Notes under the pieces: generated by a model
Seen by the model: only the letters and a program-made list of their open reading frames with translations
Told to the model about the DNA's origin: nothing
Databases searched by the model: none
Source: Hippopus hippopus
Taxonomy: Eukaryota; Mollusca; Bivalvia; Cardiida; Cardiidae
DNA: 64,000 bases
Reading direction: 5' to 3'
Assembly: GCA_946811185.2 (NCBI GenBank)
Contig: OX328108.1
Coordinates: 5,293,501 to 5,357,500 of the forward strand
Position numbers and translations under genes: made by a program
In this document: positions 11,208 to 23,986 of the stretch, piece after piece
Position numbering within the stretch: position 1 is the first letter of the stretch
How the letters are laid out: every line of letters begins with the position of its first letter

Positions 11208-11327
11208 TATATATATATCAGAATGGAATCCAAGCTGTGCACGGACATGCATGCTGATCTTGAACAACTCTTCGTACAGCAGGCATTAGAAAGCCACATT
11301 TACACACATTGGTCAAAAACTGTAGAA

Positions 11328-11624
11328 CTATACCCGTTTCCAATTCGATTTCTCAGAATAAACGTAGAGTCCACATGATCCTTTCTGAATATTCGCATCA
11401 AAATTCAGTCGACATACTCCGGCTTTCTGATTGACGCTGATTGACGTGCACGCGGTCCGTCCGCGGCATTCTTGGAGACATTTCACGTACGAGATCCCCC
11501 ACAACACGATGTCGTTCGTCCCGAACTTACACTTTCCGGCCTCGAAATTCTCCATTTGATAAGAAAAAGCCATGGATGCACTACACATTAGTATAGTCAA
11601 CAGTATCATTTCTGCTGCCGTCAT
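11328..11624 (-). CDS. Small secreted PAN/apple-type protein
   Basis: A 98-residue frame from a true ATG. Residues 1-20 form a signal peptide (hydrophobic MILLTILMCSASMAF). The mature part holds six cysteines (32, 49, 53, 59, 71, 84). CLQECRGRTACTSISVNQ followed by GVCRL fits the CxxxC...C...CxL core of PAN/apple domains, which bind protein or carbohydrate outside the cell. The frame ends at TAG 11328-11330, but CGG|GTATAG immediately before it could be a splice donor, so this may be the first exon of a longer lectin-like protein. Flanking DNA is AT-rich and no other exon was identified. Confidence 0.55.
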   Translation of the reverse strand: MTAAEMILLTILMCSASMAFSYQMENFEAGKCKFGTNDIVLWGISYVKCLQECRGRTACTSISVNQKAGVCRLNFDANIQKGSCGLYVYSEKSNWKRV

Positions 11625-11649
11625 AGTTTATCTTAGAATGATTTGAATT

Positions 11650-12323
11650 TCAGTCATGAAATAAATAAATAAACAAACAAGTAAATAAATAAATAAATAT
11701 AATAATAATAACTAAGAATGATTAAAATTAAACAATTGAAAATATTATTATTATTATTATAATACAAAAATGAATAAATTAATAAATAGGTAAATAAATA
11801 AAAATGTCAACACTGTAAAACCATCTAGACGCAGCAGCTATGGCCAGTTGGACATTATGGTTACTACCCTTCACAAAACAAATCTCAATTTTTGAACCGC
11901 ATGTATTTTGTCCTCTGCAAAAATTTTCAATTTGGAACGGTCTAAAATTTGTCGTTTTGTAAAGAGTTAACGTAATCAAAAACCACTTTAAAATCAGCAA
12001 TTCTATTTTTATTGTCATCATTATTGCCTTGTAATTTCAAAAAATTGTAACATTTTTCCCCTTTTTTACATTAACCCCATCCCCTTTTTCCCATGTACGT
12101 AATTGCTGAGCTTTAAGTAACATGAGAAATAACATGTTATAAATATTGTTTGGAGTGCAGGTATTGATTTCAAAACAATCAGTTTACAAACAGTTGTTTG
12201 TTTGCTATTACATAAGTTTTGAATGTTTTATAACTTGTCATTGTAATTTTAATAATCGTCAAATTCAAAACTCTCTGTCTCTCTTACATATTTTATCGGC
12301 TTTGTTTACACTTTATAGGAAGT
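11650..12323. other. AT-rich intergenic DNA
   Basis: It contains AAAT/AATA runs at 11660-11800. Short open frames here lack family similarity and look like chance. Confidence 0.5.
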
Positions 12324-12750
12324 TTTGACTTGTCCAATTTTAATGCATTTGCAGACGACAAATTGACTGATACTTAACCCTTATCCTGCTAAATAAATCC
12401 AAATGAAACTTTCAAGCCAACAGAAAAATCCAAGGTATTATATTTCAAAGGTATGTTTTTGGGAACGATGTCTCCTTATCGGACAGTGTAGATCTAAGAT
12501 CAGACTGTCCGTTCTGTACACTCTGATCTTGATCTACACTGTCCGCAAAAGGTCAGTGAGTCGCGCTTAGCAGCCAATGGGTTAAAGCATGCAATTTGGT
12601 TTTCAAAGGACACAAACTATTGTGGGTACAGGAGAAAATGCTGGTGAACAGTATTTATTCTCCTTTTCCAAAAATGTTTTCAAAAGCCTTTTTCCTCGGT
12701 TCCGAAAACTTAGGCTTGTTTGGTATTGGATTATCTCTTTGCTGACAAAA
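12324..12750 (+). mobile_element. K MITE split by a P MITE
   Basis: The left piece 12324-12373 (TTGACTTGTCCAATTTTAAT, GCAGACGACAAATTGACTGA) and the right piece 12586-12750 (ACTATTGTGGGTACAGGAGA plus hairpin) are the two halves of one element. The P insertion lies between them. Confidence 0.75.
12374..12585 (+). mobile_element. P MITE nested in K
   Basis: TTAACCCTTATCCTGCTAAA to GCAGCCAATGGGTTAA. TTAA at both edges matches a target duplication within the host K element. Confidence 0.85.
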
Positions 12751-12927
12751 TTTAAAACTTGTCCAAACTCGGAAGCATTCACAGATGGCACATTAGATAA
12801 AGTTGAAATAAAAGGATTTGAAGACAACATTTTACAAAAACAGCATTTTCTCATTTTCCTGCAATGTTTTCAAAAGACCTTTTCCTCGGGATAGTAAAAA
12901 CAACAGGATTGTGTGGTAAAAGGTTAA
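12748..12927 (+). mobile_element. K MITE
   Basis: Abuts the previous K. The left hairpin arm is lost (ACAACATTTTACAAAAACAG) while the right arm and GATTGTGTGGTAAAAGGTTA end are kept. Confidence 0.75.
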
Positions 12928-13007
12928 CGCTGTGAAAGGGACGTGGGCCTTAATCTAGTGCTGTGTAATAAACATAAACTTTATGTTTCGAATGTAAACT
13001 GGATCCT

Positions 13008-13232
13008 GTATGGCTCAGTGATGAAGTGTGGGACTCGTAACCTGGAGGCCCTGGGCTCGAGCCCCACCTGATCCACTGGGTTTTTGGTGGGAGTGTCCTT
13101 GGGCAAGACACTTCAGAACCCTAGTCTAGTACTGGTGAAACCCAGGAAACATATGAATATGTGAACCGTTGCCATGATATGACTGAAATAATGTTGAAAG
13201 CGGCATTAAAGACCAATCAATCATTCAATCGA
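13008..13232 (+). mobile_element. tRNA-derived SINE, family 2
   Basis: The head is TGGCTCAGTGATGAAGTGTG with the B box GGCTCGAGCCC. The body is TGGGCAAGACACTTCAGAAC and the tail ATAATGTTGAAAGCGGCATT, followed by (ATCA)n. Same family as 27484-27741 and 60660-60862. Confidence 0.8.
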
Positions 13233-13557
13233 ATACACACTTATTACCTGTATAGTTTGAAACATAAACATATGTCTGCAGACAACTTTGTAAACACCAT
13301 TGTTTCATAAAGAACATGGATAAGGGTTCAGTTCATGTGAAAATGAAAATTATTTTTTACTTTAAATAGCCGTACATTTTTTTAACCCGATTGGCCGATA
13401 CTACTTTTGAGAGCTAACCGTTATTTCAAAAGCCTAAACCGAAGTTTCATTGACCAATCAGATTCGTCAAATGTGTTCACCGTGCTATTGAAATTTCCAT
13501 CTGGCGGTGGGAAAAATGAATTAGTCTGTCTGCAAATTTTCAACCTTTATTACCCCC
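13233..13557. other. No recognised feature
   Basis: Mixed sequence with no supported exon or repeat. Confidence 0.4.
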
Positions 13558-13777
13558 TTAACTTTTTATTGCACAATGCCGACCTTTGGGGAAAAACTTT
13601 TGAAAACATTGTAGGAAAAGGAGAAAATGCTGGTTACCAGCATTTTCTCCTCTTTTTCCACAATGTTTTCTACACTGTCAAAGAAAGATTGCACCATTCG
13701 ATCCACATTGAAATTGTCGTCTGCAAATGCTTTCGATTTGGACAAGGCTAAAATTTTGTCGTCAGGTAAAGGGTTAA
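13558..13777 (-). mobile_element. K MITE
   Basis: TTAACTTTTTATTGCACAAT to GTCAGGTAAAGGGTTAA. The core is AATGCTGGTTACCAGCATTT, a perfect palindrome. Confidence 0.85.
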
Positions 13778-14449
13778 TATTTATCCATTTATACTGTTTT
13801 AGGTACCAGATTGAAGATAAATTATCGCAGAAAATGATGAAAGTATCACCTATTTTCCATTGTGGTTTTTTAAATATGTGGGGGAAAAAAGATGACTAGG
13901 GGGTTGTGCTCGTTAGGTTTTACAAGCACTCGTCACAACTCGGCCGATTCCAGTACTTACATCTAACCCCGTTTAGCAACAACATAAACAACCTCGATGA
14001 AGTTATTCACATCTATCTGTCGGTGAAAACTACAATCGGAATTGATAAACCACGTTAAAAAATGAATGTACGAACTGTTTGTCAACTGAAATATAGTTAG
14101 AAAGATTTCATAGAAAAGTGAAACTCAAGTTTTCTTTTTTAAGAGGAGCCTTACAATTTTCAGAACGGTAAACCGGCGTATTTCTGGCAAAGAAATGTAC
14201 CGTGTAGGTGCTTATCAAGCCACCAGAAACAGCCGAGGGACTTAATCAGCAGATCACCCGAGGTATGCGGAATGATTTTACAAGTGCACAAATTTGTCTT
14301 TTATATCAGGTTCTACAGAGCGAAATTTGTAAAGAAACAGGTGCCTTTGGGATCCACTGATTCTGCTGGGAAATGCCTTGCCTAATAACTAAAAGTTTTA
14401 ATGACGAGAACTTACAATAGTTTTATATATAGTTATAAATAAACACGAA
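13778..14449. other. No recognised feature
   Basis: No exon structure or repeat family was seen here. Confidence 0.4.
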
Positions 14450-14737
14450 AACAATGGCCTGTAAAACGCGAAAAGGGGCATTAAGACATTTGCGTAAAGT
14501 GTCGTCTCGGATCAGCCTGCGCAGTCCACGCAGGCTAATCCGAAACGACACCTTCCGTTCCTATGTAATTTTCTGTTTTGCAAAAATCTATTGTAGCAAA
14601 AAAACTAATGTAGTCGTAAAGTGGCATCTCGGATTAGCCTGCACGGACTGCGCAGGTTGATCCGAGACCGCGAAGGTTGATCCGAGACGATACTTTACGC
14701 AAATGTCCGAACGCCCCTTTTTGGCGTGTTGCAAGCC
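14450..14737. mobile_element. Palindromic MITE related to M1
   Basis: The terminal repeats are CGAAAAGGGGCATTAAGACA and GTCCGAACGCCCCTTTTTGG. The inner arms are GTCTCGGATCAGCCTGCGCA and GCGCAGGTTGATCCGAGACC, with one segment duplicated. It shares the AGCCTGCGCAGTCC core idea with M1 but differs in sequence elsewhere, so it is a separate family. Confidence 0.75.
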
Positions 14738-15421
14738 ATAATAATTATAATGTAATATCATCGTGCTGAAGAGGAAGAGAAAAAAAAGAAAGAAAATAAC
14801 TCATAGGTTGCCAGAAAATAAAGAGAAATAAGTGAATAGATTTTTAAGTTGCTGGAGAATCAGTCAAAGATACTCGACCAGTTTTTTTGGCAAAGCTGCA
14901 AAACATTGCCAGAAGAAAGGCAGCCGCTTATTACAATAATAAGCAATTCTCTCCCCCACCTTCCCCCCCAAAAAATGCCTCCCAAACTTCCTAAAAGTGA
15001 CATGTATCAAATTTTTTACTGTATATCTATATAATTTGTAAAAGTTTTTGGTTGGATTTACATTAAAAAATATGAACACTTATTAGCCACAGAATCTAAA
15101 TAATTAAAACACACAAGAACGATAACTCATACCAAAAACTAATGTAGTGAAATATAAAAAGAACCTGAAATAGCTACCCAATACAATGGACTAATTCCCA
15201 GATAAAGTTTAATTTACGTATGCTTATGAAGTGCTAGTCGTTCAAGACAAAAATTACAATGCATATATTGAAATAACATGACAATATAGTAATTTACAAC
15301 TCACAAGGCATTAAGATATTAAATATTAAAACATCAGACATTTTCGCTATGATTGGCTAAAGAGGGTATTTAGCAAGGAACACGAAATAGTAGCCTAATA
15401 GTAAGATCTTTCAGTTATATT
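14738..15421. other. AT-rich, no gene seen
   Basis: Purine-rich stretch at 14770-14840. Short frames on both strands at 14849-15079 overlap each other and look like chance. Confidence 0.45.
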
Positions 15422-15628
15422 GTCTGTTTCTTTAGATGTTAAACGCCGTTTTCAGTATCATTATATCACGACGGCCAATCGACATAGCCATGCATTCATG
15501 AAGTTTATCAAAGTTTACCAGTGTAACACTGCTGATAAATCACTTTCTGAGGCGGGGATTGAACCCTTGAGCTCCATTTCCAAAGGCGAACGCTCTACCA
15601 CGTCGCTACAAAAGCTAGCTCCATAGCA
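15422..15628 (-). mobile_element. tRNA-derived SINE, family 3
   Basis: In minus sense a well-preserved tRNA-like head has the A box TAGCGACGTGGTAGAGCG and the B box GGTTCAATCCC. It is followed by a body ending AAAACGGCGTTTAACATCT. The A box, B box and spacing are intact enough to allow Pol III transcription, but the attached SINE body argues against a functional tRNA. Confidence 0.7.
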
Positions 15629-15899
15629 AGATAGTACAACTTTCCCCGTATGTAAACACAAGCTTTACATGTATAGGTAGTTTGAGGATTATAGGGACCC
15701 CCTGAGTTTGGAAATATCTTGAAAAATACTTTATAGATTTTTATGAAACTTTTCGAAGTTTTTCAGATTGACCTTACCAACTCTCACAAAGAAAATCAAA
15801 TTTTCCCTTCCACGAGAAAGAGTATACTGCCCATTCCTGTAGTGTTAAATTTTTGTTCAACAGCGTCTTTCACCCGAACACCGGCCTCCTCTCTTTAAA

Positions 15900-17090
15900 A
15901 AATCAACCTTTCTTTCGGATTTTTTTTATACGTTTTGGCTCATTTTAAGATGACAAAAAATTTGGATTGGAAAACGTTTTTGTTGGTCGGGTTTTGCCAC
16001 TATGTTTTCGGAGTACCAATCGTCAATTTGTGTTCAAAAACGATTTTAACTTATTCGACTAATTATTCCTTTCAATCTCGCTGAGTTTAGTGCGGAAAAA
16101 GAAAGATATTTGTGGAAATTATGACCGAAATCGCACCGGAAAAGGGGGTGGGGTAGAAATCTCGTGCATGTGTCACTTATTAATCGTCGACAAAATATTA
16201 TAAACTAATAAATTGTAGCCAAATAATAGAGCTTCAAAATAAAGAAAAGTTGGAGTTAATCTGATCGGTACAAACCATGTTTTTTTTTTTTTTGTTTTTT
16301 TTTTTCAACGCGGCGAGGGGGGGGGGGAAGTTTAAGATTCGCGAAATCATGTAATACACGTTTTCCCTTACTCCAAAATTGGAAAAAGTAAAAAAAAAAT
16401 ATTCCTCATTTCTGAAGATATTGGTGTGATTTTAGTATCACTTTAAAGCAGTGACTTTCTACATTGCAGTTATATCAAATTTTGCTATAACCGACAAAGG
16501 AATTCGAGTACATCTCAAATTTCCCAACCTAACCCCTGCCGAAATTGAAAAATCAGCGCTAGGGTGCCCATACAGCTCCGTCAATTTTGGAAATTGGTGT
16601 ACAAAAACGATTTAAATTTCTTTGACAAGTTATTCCCTACAATCTTGTCGAGTTTCGTGTAAAGATATTGAAAATTGTAGAAATTATGACCGAAAACGCT
16701 CCTGAAATTGTTCCTTTTCTGGCCATATAAGGGGGTTGGGGTTGAGTAGAAATCTCGCGCATATCTCACTTAATAATCGTTGATAAATTCTTTGAAACTA
16801 TTTTAATTTAGCCAAATTATAGAGCTTCAAAATAAAGAAAAAAGGTTTCCGATCAGTTAAAACCATGTAATTTTTCAACACGAGCGGGGGGGGAGGGGAG
16901 GGTCGCGAAAAATCGTAATTCAATTTTCCCTTGGTCCAAAATTCAAAACAGTAAGAATTTCATCCTAATTTCTGAAGATGTTAGTATCATTTTAAACCAG
17001 AGACTTTCTACATTTCATTTATACTAATTTTTGCAATATCAGAGCGAGGATTTATGAGTAAAACTCGAATTTCTCAACCTACTTTTATGG
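15900..17090 (+). repeat. Diverged direct duplication, about 560-590 bp
   Basis: Matching blocks in the same order: GAGCTTCAAAATAAAGAAAA at 16229 and 16822; AGAAATCTCG at about 16155 and 16748; TTCTGAAGAT...GACTTTCTACATT at 16409 and 16971. Each copy also has a G-rich run after an AACCATG motif. No coding capacity was seen. Confidence 0.7.
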
Positions 17091-17189
17091 TTTTGTTAAC
17101 ACATTTTGTTGAAAAATACATTTTTTCCACCCTACGGATTTTTTTTTTTTTTTTTTTTTTGTAAGCTTATTTCATAGCAAAAGGCAAAT

Positions 17190-18333
17190 TCTTTCTTGAC
17201 AATCAGCCTGTCGCGACTTGATTACAGGGCCTTGGTTGAAATCAACAGTTGGCTTGAAAATTGGGCGAGGAAATGGCTAGTGAAATTCAATCACCTCAAA
17301 GTCCGAATCCCTTATTATATCAAAGAGACTACTGAAACCTGCCCACCCGGATCTTAACATGTCAAATATCAATATACCTAATGTAGAAGTGCACAGACAT
17401 CTTGGGTTTTATTTTTTCCTGTAATGGATCTTGGGATTATCACATAAAAGTAACAATGGAAAAAGTATGGAATAGAGTTAATATCATGAGAGCACTAAAG
17501 TTTAAGTTAGATCGGCATGCAATGCAAATAATCTGTTTTTCTTTCATAAGACCAGTCTTAGAATATGCTGATAATATCTGGGATAATAATCCTGAGTACC
17601 TAAAAAATGAAGTGGAAAAAGTTCAAAATGAATCGGCAAGAATTGTGATTGGCTATACTAAACTAGTTTCCCTGGAAGATCTTACAAATGAAGCAGGATG
17701 GGAATCACTGAGATACAGAAGGAAAAAACACAAAATTTATCTTCTTTTTCAAAATGATTAAGGGTATTACTCCTGCCTACTTATCCTCTTCAGTCCCAGA
17801 TACGGTTGGTAATACCACGAGTTATAACCTGCGACGAGCTAACGACCTCCAAGGCATTGCATGCAGAACTTCAATGTACAAGAATTCTTTTATTCCGTCA
17901 GTGGTGGACGATTGGATTGCTCTGCCCCAAGAAATTAGAAATTTAGATTCGCTTGCAGCTTTTAAGACATACCTTGACAGGGACAAACCTATAACTAATA
18001 AGCTGTATTTCATTGGTGAAAGAAAATATCAAATTATCCACACTAGGCTGCGTAACAAATGTAGTTCGCTAAACTTTGATCTATTCCAAAAAAAATTTAG
18101 TTGCTTCGCTTTTGTGTCAATGTGGTGGAATTGAGACTAGTCAACATTATCTGTTAGAGTCTAGGTATTATAATATCATTAGAAATAAGCTTTTTGCAAC
18201 TATCGAGAATTTCACAACTGTCAGCTTGGACGTCCTGCTGTACGGTGACGAAAACCTCACCTTTCATGAAAATGTTACAGTATTTTTAGAAGTGCAGTCT
18301 TTTATTAAGGATAGCAGAAGGTTCAAGCTATAA
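17190..18333 (+). pseudogene. LINE-C fragment: reverse transcriptase C-terminus
   Basis: A 5'-truncated, frameshifted retrotransposon. From about 17230 the frame reads INSWLENWARKWLVKFN, the post-catalytic RT region. Then 17402-17761 (ending LLFQND), 17754-18134 and 18076-18333 continue in successive frames. Typical CR1/jockey tail motifs are present (HRHLG-like start, RPVLEYADNIWD, YNLR, FIPSVVDDWIALP). The FADD motif and the endonuclease are absent. It is clearly diverged from LINE-A and LINE-B, whose tails carry a Cys/His knuckle. Non-functional. Confidence 0.85.
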
Positions 18334-20380
18334 AAGAAAATCCAATCAAGTCTTGTAACAATTTTATAATGTTTTGTCTTATCGTAGTATCATACATATA
18401 AAGACAATAGAGTTAATTCTATAATATTGGTTTCGAGAACATTCCACATCGCACGATCTCTCTATAGTATCCGTAACTGTCTCCTTTTTTTTTTTTTTTT
18501 TTTATATACATGACAGCTTTTTTCTTTCACTTGTTAAATCTTTGAATAAACTAATGAAATAGGACTTATACCATCGAGAATCCATGGAAAAAAACAGCAT
18601 AAGCTTACGCTTCCGTACCAATCCATTTTGTAGCATGTTACATGTATATGTATATTTTGTAATTGTCTTATTATATTCTTGTATGTAGAATGTTACAAAT
18701 AAAATATGTTTAACTAAATCAACAGATCAGTCCACGTAATGTTGTGACTGGTTCAACTGACTTAATCGTGCGTGAATGGTTTACTTAGCGGTTAAGCAAT
18801 GTTCATGAGATTTATTTGAACTGATTGACCCAGCATATGTAGTTACCACAAAGAATATACTTTTTGATGATCGCTCTATCCGGCAATTGATCAACAAATT
18901 CTCATTTTACTGTTGCCCTACTTTTTTGCTCCCTCTTCCCTGCTTTGAATCAAACCTATGGAATGGCTCTAGTGTGTGGCACCGGCGTGCAGCAATTGAT
19001 ATGAAAATATTCAGAGCGGGTCTTTAATGCTTCATTCTGATCTTTGTTAAGAAAGTTATTGCAGAAACGAATATCTGCATTATTTCGTAGATTTCCAAGT
19101 TTATTTCTCCAAATGTTCAAGGTCCACGTTGCAGTCGATATAAATCCCGTTTTCGCTACCAAAAAGGTTTATTGAATAATAACATCCTATCCCCAATAAA
19201 TACATGGACTGTCATTGTGTTTGCAGTTTTCATAAGGATACTGCATCCACAAAGGCTCTCCCTATCTTTGTCTCTCTTTCCCTTTCTTCCACTCACTCCC
19301 TCCTCCGTCTCGCTCTCTCTGAAAAGTTATAAATGATATCTGGGAGTCAAATGTATATACAATTAATACAACAACATTTTTACAACAACATTACCATTTA
19401 TTCACCCAGTGATATATACATCAAACATGGGGATATGACAAAAATATATAGTAGTTTGGCGAAACATCAATACAGTGTAAGTGATTATTACTAAGAAATA
19501 AGAAGAAAGAAAAAAACATTGGGTAAAAAGAGAAACATAACTCTGAGAGGTAGGGGAGATTTCAAAAAGACAGAAAAAGTAAGGAACATTAGTTAAGAAT
19601 TAGAAGGGGAGCTGTTAAACTTTTTAAGAGAGAAGGGAGGGAGAGGGTAAAGGGAAAGGTGTTCAGATACGAGAGGAGCGACCTGTGCAAATGACAAAAA
19701 ATGACCACGAAGGAAAGAATTTGTACTACAGTAGCGTACTAGGCCACGGGGTTCTTCATCGAGAACGCAGTCAGCTTATCGACCCTGAACAAAAGCTACA
19801 TAGATTAATAAAAAAAAACCAAAAAGTGTTAAAATTACACTGCACGTGGACATTGATAATCCAAAAGAAACACGTGGCAGGACACAGTTTAACCCTTGGG
19901 TGTCAAATCACTTTATATCCTGACTTTTGCGGGTAGTGTAAACCAGAATTACATTGTAGAGAAAGTGAATTCTATCCAGTAAGCAAATTTTGACAAAGTA
20001 AAAGTTTCCATAGAGATCAACTGACAAATCGTGGTACTCAAAATTATTTCATGTTAGCTAAAAACAGCTGTGCACTACTAACTGTTAAATATATTGGTAA
20101 TATTACTCGATCTTCGATAGGGATTTTGCATGCAAGATAAACAAAGAAAAAACAAAATGCCACGGGGACGACAATGCACGTGAATATCTCTTCGCCTTAT
20201 GAACAACAGCAATACTTCCACTAGATTCACTGGCTATGCAAGTGTGGGAAAAAAAATAGGTAAGTGGAATACTAGTTAATTAAATTTTGCCTTTATGATT
20301 GTCAGTTTTCAGGTAAGTAAAGCTATATTGCGTATAGTTTTTTCTTAAAAATACACGTGACCTTTGAAAGCGCCTTTTTA
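18334..20380. other. No recognised gene
   Basis: It holds poly-T at 18485-18503, AT-rich DNA, a purine-rich tract at 19490-19680, and no convincing exon. Small frames at 18956-19162 and 19685-19936 have no family features. Confidence 0.45.
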
Positions 20381-20465
20381 CCACTATAGTAGTCAGGCGA
20401 CCGGTGTAAATCAAGATCAGACTGCAGAAAAGTGCAGTCCGATCCTTGATCCACACAATCATCTG
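20381..20465. repeat. P-family core fragment
   Basis: Only the internal inverted repeat survives (AATCAAGATCAGACTGCAGA, then TGCAGTCCGATCCTTGATCC), just outside the 3' end of LINE-B. Confidence 0.5.
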
Positions 20466-20559
20466 GCAAGAAACCACAAACAAAAGGCAATGACAAGTTT
20501 GCAAATTTTATCTAGGTCTTACTCTATAAGGAGTTTTACCATTGGATTTATTTGGCGCT

Positions 20560-23500
20560 TTAGACTTTGTTAAATTCCGACATAATTAATTTGACAAAAC
20601 GGGCTGTTTTGGTAAGGGACACAGAACTCGCGGACTGCATCAATTGCTTGTAATTATACTCGGTATAGCTTATATCGGTATCCGGAAAATATTTTCGTCT
20701 GGAAACATTGAAATAGTCACATGAAAAAAGATAATGTCTTTCGGATCCAACTTCGTCGCGAAGACATAGATTACATTTCCGATGTTCAAGCAAAGTGCCA
20801 TCCCATCTACCGGTTTCTATCGGTAGTTTATGATTTGCTGTACGAAATCTAAAAAGGTTAATAGCGTCATTTAGAGGTAAAATTTTAAGGTATGATTCAA
20901 ATTCCAAATTCTGTTTAATAAGTTGATAGGTTTTACCCTTATTTGAAGAGTTCAATTGTGCATTCCATTCCTGATGGTACTGGTCAATAAGAATTTGCCT
21001 TACTAGTTTATGGAGATTAGGGGGAACAAATACATTTTGGAGCCAAAATTGAGACAGTCCGACCTTATCAAGGATAGATTTAATATCGGATAACCATTTT
21101 GACCTGCCTAACTGCTGATTTAGCAAATATGAATAAATATTAAATGAGATTTTATTTCTGCTGGCTAAAAGTTTACTCCAGAAATGTATCATTCGACATT
21201 TGATGGTAATAGAGATCGGGTATCTGCCCAATTCACCGTACAACATATATAATGGGGTGCTTTTCCTTGCTTTCTGCAATTTTCTATGAAATTCGTTATG
21301 AACTTTCTCAATGATATCTAGGTTTTCATATCCAAATATTTCAGATCCGTACGTTAATATTGGAAGAACAGTGTGATCAAATAGCTTGAGAGTTAAATCA
21401 ATAGGGAGATCAGCATTACTAGCTTTGGCAAATAGAAGGTAAATGGCTTTACGTGCTTGTTGAGATACGTGTTTACGTGCTTGAAGGAATGATCCATTGG
21501 CAGAAAATGTTACACCTAGGTAGTGATATGTGGATTTTATTTCGATAGGCTGGTCACCTAGGCAGAAACTATACCTATTTATATTACGGGCTCCAAAAAT
21601 AACTACTTTAGTTTTGTTAAGGTTTACCTTAAGATTTCATTCGTCACAGTAACTGTGGAAGGCGTTTAGACTAATTTGAAAATCATGTTCATTGTCAGAG
21701 ATAATCGCCGTGTCATCGGCATACAGCAGAACCAGAAGTTTAAGCCATAGAATATTTTGATCATCCGTTAACTCTATGCCTAGACCACCTTTTGACTCAA
21801 TATATGTTTGCATATCATTTAAGAACAATGAAAACAAAATAGGTGATAGGTTTTCGCCTTGTCTGACGCCTTTCTCACAATTAAAGAAAGCAGAAAATGT
21901 TCCATTTAGAGAAACACAGGACCTAATATTACTGTACATATTGTATATAACCTGGAATATTTTTCCATTAATATTATGCGCCAATATCTTCTGCCAAAGG
22001 CTGGCTCTGTTGACTGTATCAAAAGCTGATGAGAAATCAACATATGCACAAAATACCTTTTTATTTCTTGCTTTAAGAATTTCAATAAGGGAATGTAATG
22101 TAAAAATATGATCTTGACAGCTATAGCCGCTTCTGAAACCAGCTTGGTTTTGATTTAATAAATTATTTGATTCTAAATACTTTGTTAGGCGTTTATTAAG
22201 GACTGATGTAAAGAGCTTGCCAAGGCAACTTAGGATGGTGATCGGCAAATAGTTTTGGACTTGATTTGGGTCTCCTTTATTTTTGTAGACAGGGATAATT
22301 ACGCCCTTAACCCAAGATACAGGAACAAACCCTGTGTCAAAAACACAATTAAACAATTTTGTAAGTAGGGGTAATAATAGTTCTTTTGAGTATTTTAAAT
22401 ACTCGTTGATGATATCATCAATGGGGCTACTCGATTTGCCATTATTTAGATTAAGTATACATTTTTCAATTTCTGGAAGGAGTATTGGGGAGTTTAGTTC
22501 GAGATCAGATTGGTTAAACTGCGGTAAGTCTGTTGATTGGCTTACTCCGGCGTCATTATTGTTGATGTTTTTATAATAGTCATAAAACTCATTCAGGGTT
22601 GGACCGTTATTGTCCCGTGCTTTTCGTTTTAGACCATTCAAAAATTTCCAATAATGTTTTGGACGTTTTGTTGCCATTGATCTAAGCTTTTTTGCTTTAT
22701 TATGTCTATAATTATTTACATGAAAGTTAATGGTATTTTTATATTGTTTACTGGCTTTGTTAAGCATACTTTTGTTATAATCTGTACGTGATACCTTATA
22801 TTTATGTTTTGCCCTATTATATTTTTTCCGCGCGCGGTGACAGTCGGATCCGAACCAAGGTTTGTTGTTGTTTTGAGTTGGGCGGAATTCACTTGCGGTC
22901 GTAGGGAAAGTAATATTACTTGCATTTTTGAATAATAGTGCAATATCATTTGTAATATTTTCAATTGTAGACTGAGATTGTGGGTACGTATTTAACTGGT
23001 CAGATATTGCCTGGAGGTGAGATCTATCAACATTATTAACAAAATCTAAGATTTTCTCCTCTTGCCAACGGGGATAATTGGGTCGGCGCCCAGTTTGGCT
23101 TTCTAAATTGGGCAGTAATACTGATCCAAGTTCAAAATGTAAGATCGAATGCCCGTCTGAATAAAGCAGACCTGTATCCTTAATTTCGAATCTCGACATA
23201 TATTTTAAACAGTCTGAAGATGCTATAACATAATCTATGACAGACTTTTCTTTGAATGTAAAGTTTCCATTTGGATCATTGGGCATACGGCCGTTTAAAA
23301 TAAACAAATTATTATTTCGGCAAAGTTCAATAAATCTGATTCCATGAGAATTAGTTTTTTTATCTTGGGATTTACGATCTAGGGGTAAGCCCAAGTTTTG
23401 TAATTCTACGTATTTTTCTAGCCCTGCTCGGTCTGAAGAATCTACACCGAATAAATCTAAGAGAAAAGTATCAGATCGGACAAAATCCGACAACTGAGCA

Positions 23501-23986
23501 GTCCTGGAATTCGTATCACCTGCTACGACAACGTATTTGTAATTGCAACAAGTATTGGCAACTGATGCTTCGAAAAGTTCAAACTCGTCTTGAGTAAAAA
23601 AATCTAGAGTTTTCAGGGGGCACATAAACCGAGCCAAGCAACAGATTTTCTGGCAAGTTTGTGACGGACTTATCCACCGATACCCATAATATATATTCGG
23701 TACTATTTTGTTCAAGTTTTACATACTTAGACAAATAGGATCGAACATAAATACCTATACCACCAGACTTACGTTTATATCTTTGGGAACGTGGTAAAGA
23801 AATAAAGTCATAGTTATCAATATCCACAATATCATATGAGTCAATATGGGTCTCTGAAACACAGAAAATATCGTACGATGAAATCAATTCCAAAAATTCT
23901 GGACAATTAAGTCTTTTCCGTAAACCACTGACATTTAATGTTCCTATTTTCAGGTGTGAAGATCTGGAGAAATTCCCCGACCTGTC
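20560..23986 (-). pseudogene. LINE-B ORF2: endonuclease and reverse transcriptase
   Basis: Starts in frame immediately after the ORF1 TAG (LKIGTLNVSGLRKRLN). The endonuclease domain has SETHID, AGDTNSRT near 23520 and SDGHSILHFEL near 23150. The reverse transcriptase has VRQGENLSPILFSLF and catalytic YADD at about 21711-21722. The C-terminus holds a Cys/His knuckle (CNLCLRDEVGSERHYLFSC) near 20730. Lesion 1: A7 (plus sense) at 23596-23602 shifts the frame; the endonuclease continues in the adjacent frame, consistent with a one-base expansion. Lesion 2: TGA at 21637-21639, where the YCDEWNLK-type motif expects Trp. Otherwise open for about 1,140 codons. Function in an intact copy: nicking of target DNA and reverse transcription of its own RNA. 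Confidence 0.88.

Noticed and set aside
15551..15625. Functional tRNA gene
   Set aside because: A and B boxes are present but it is joined to a SINE body and the anticodon stem does not pair convincingly.
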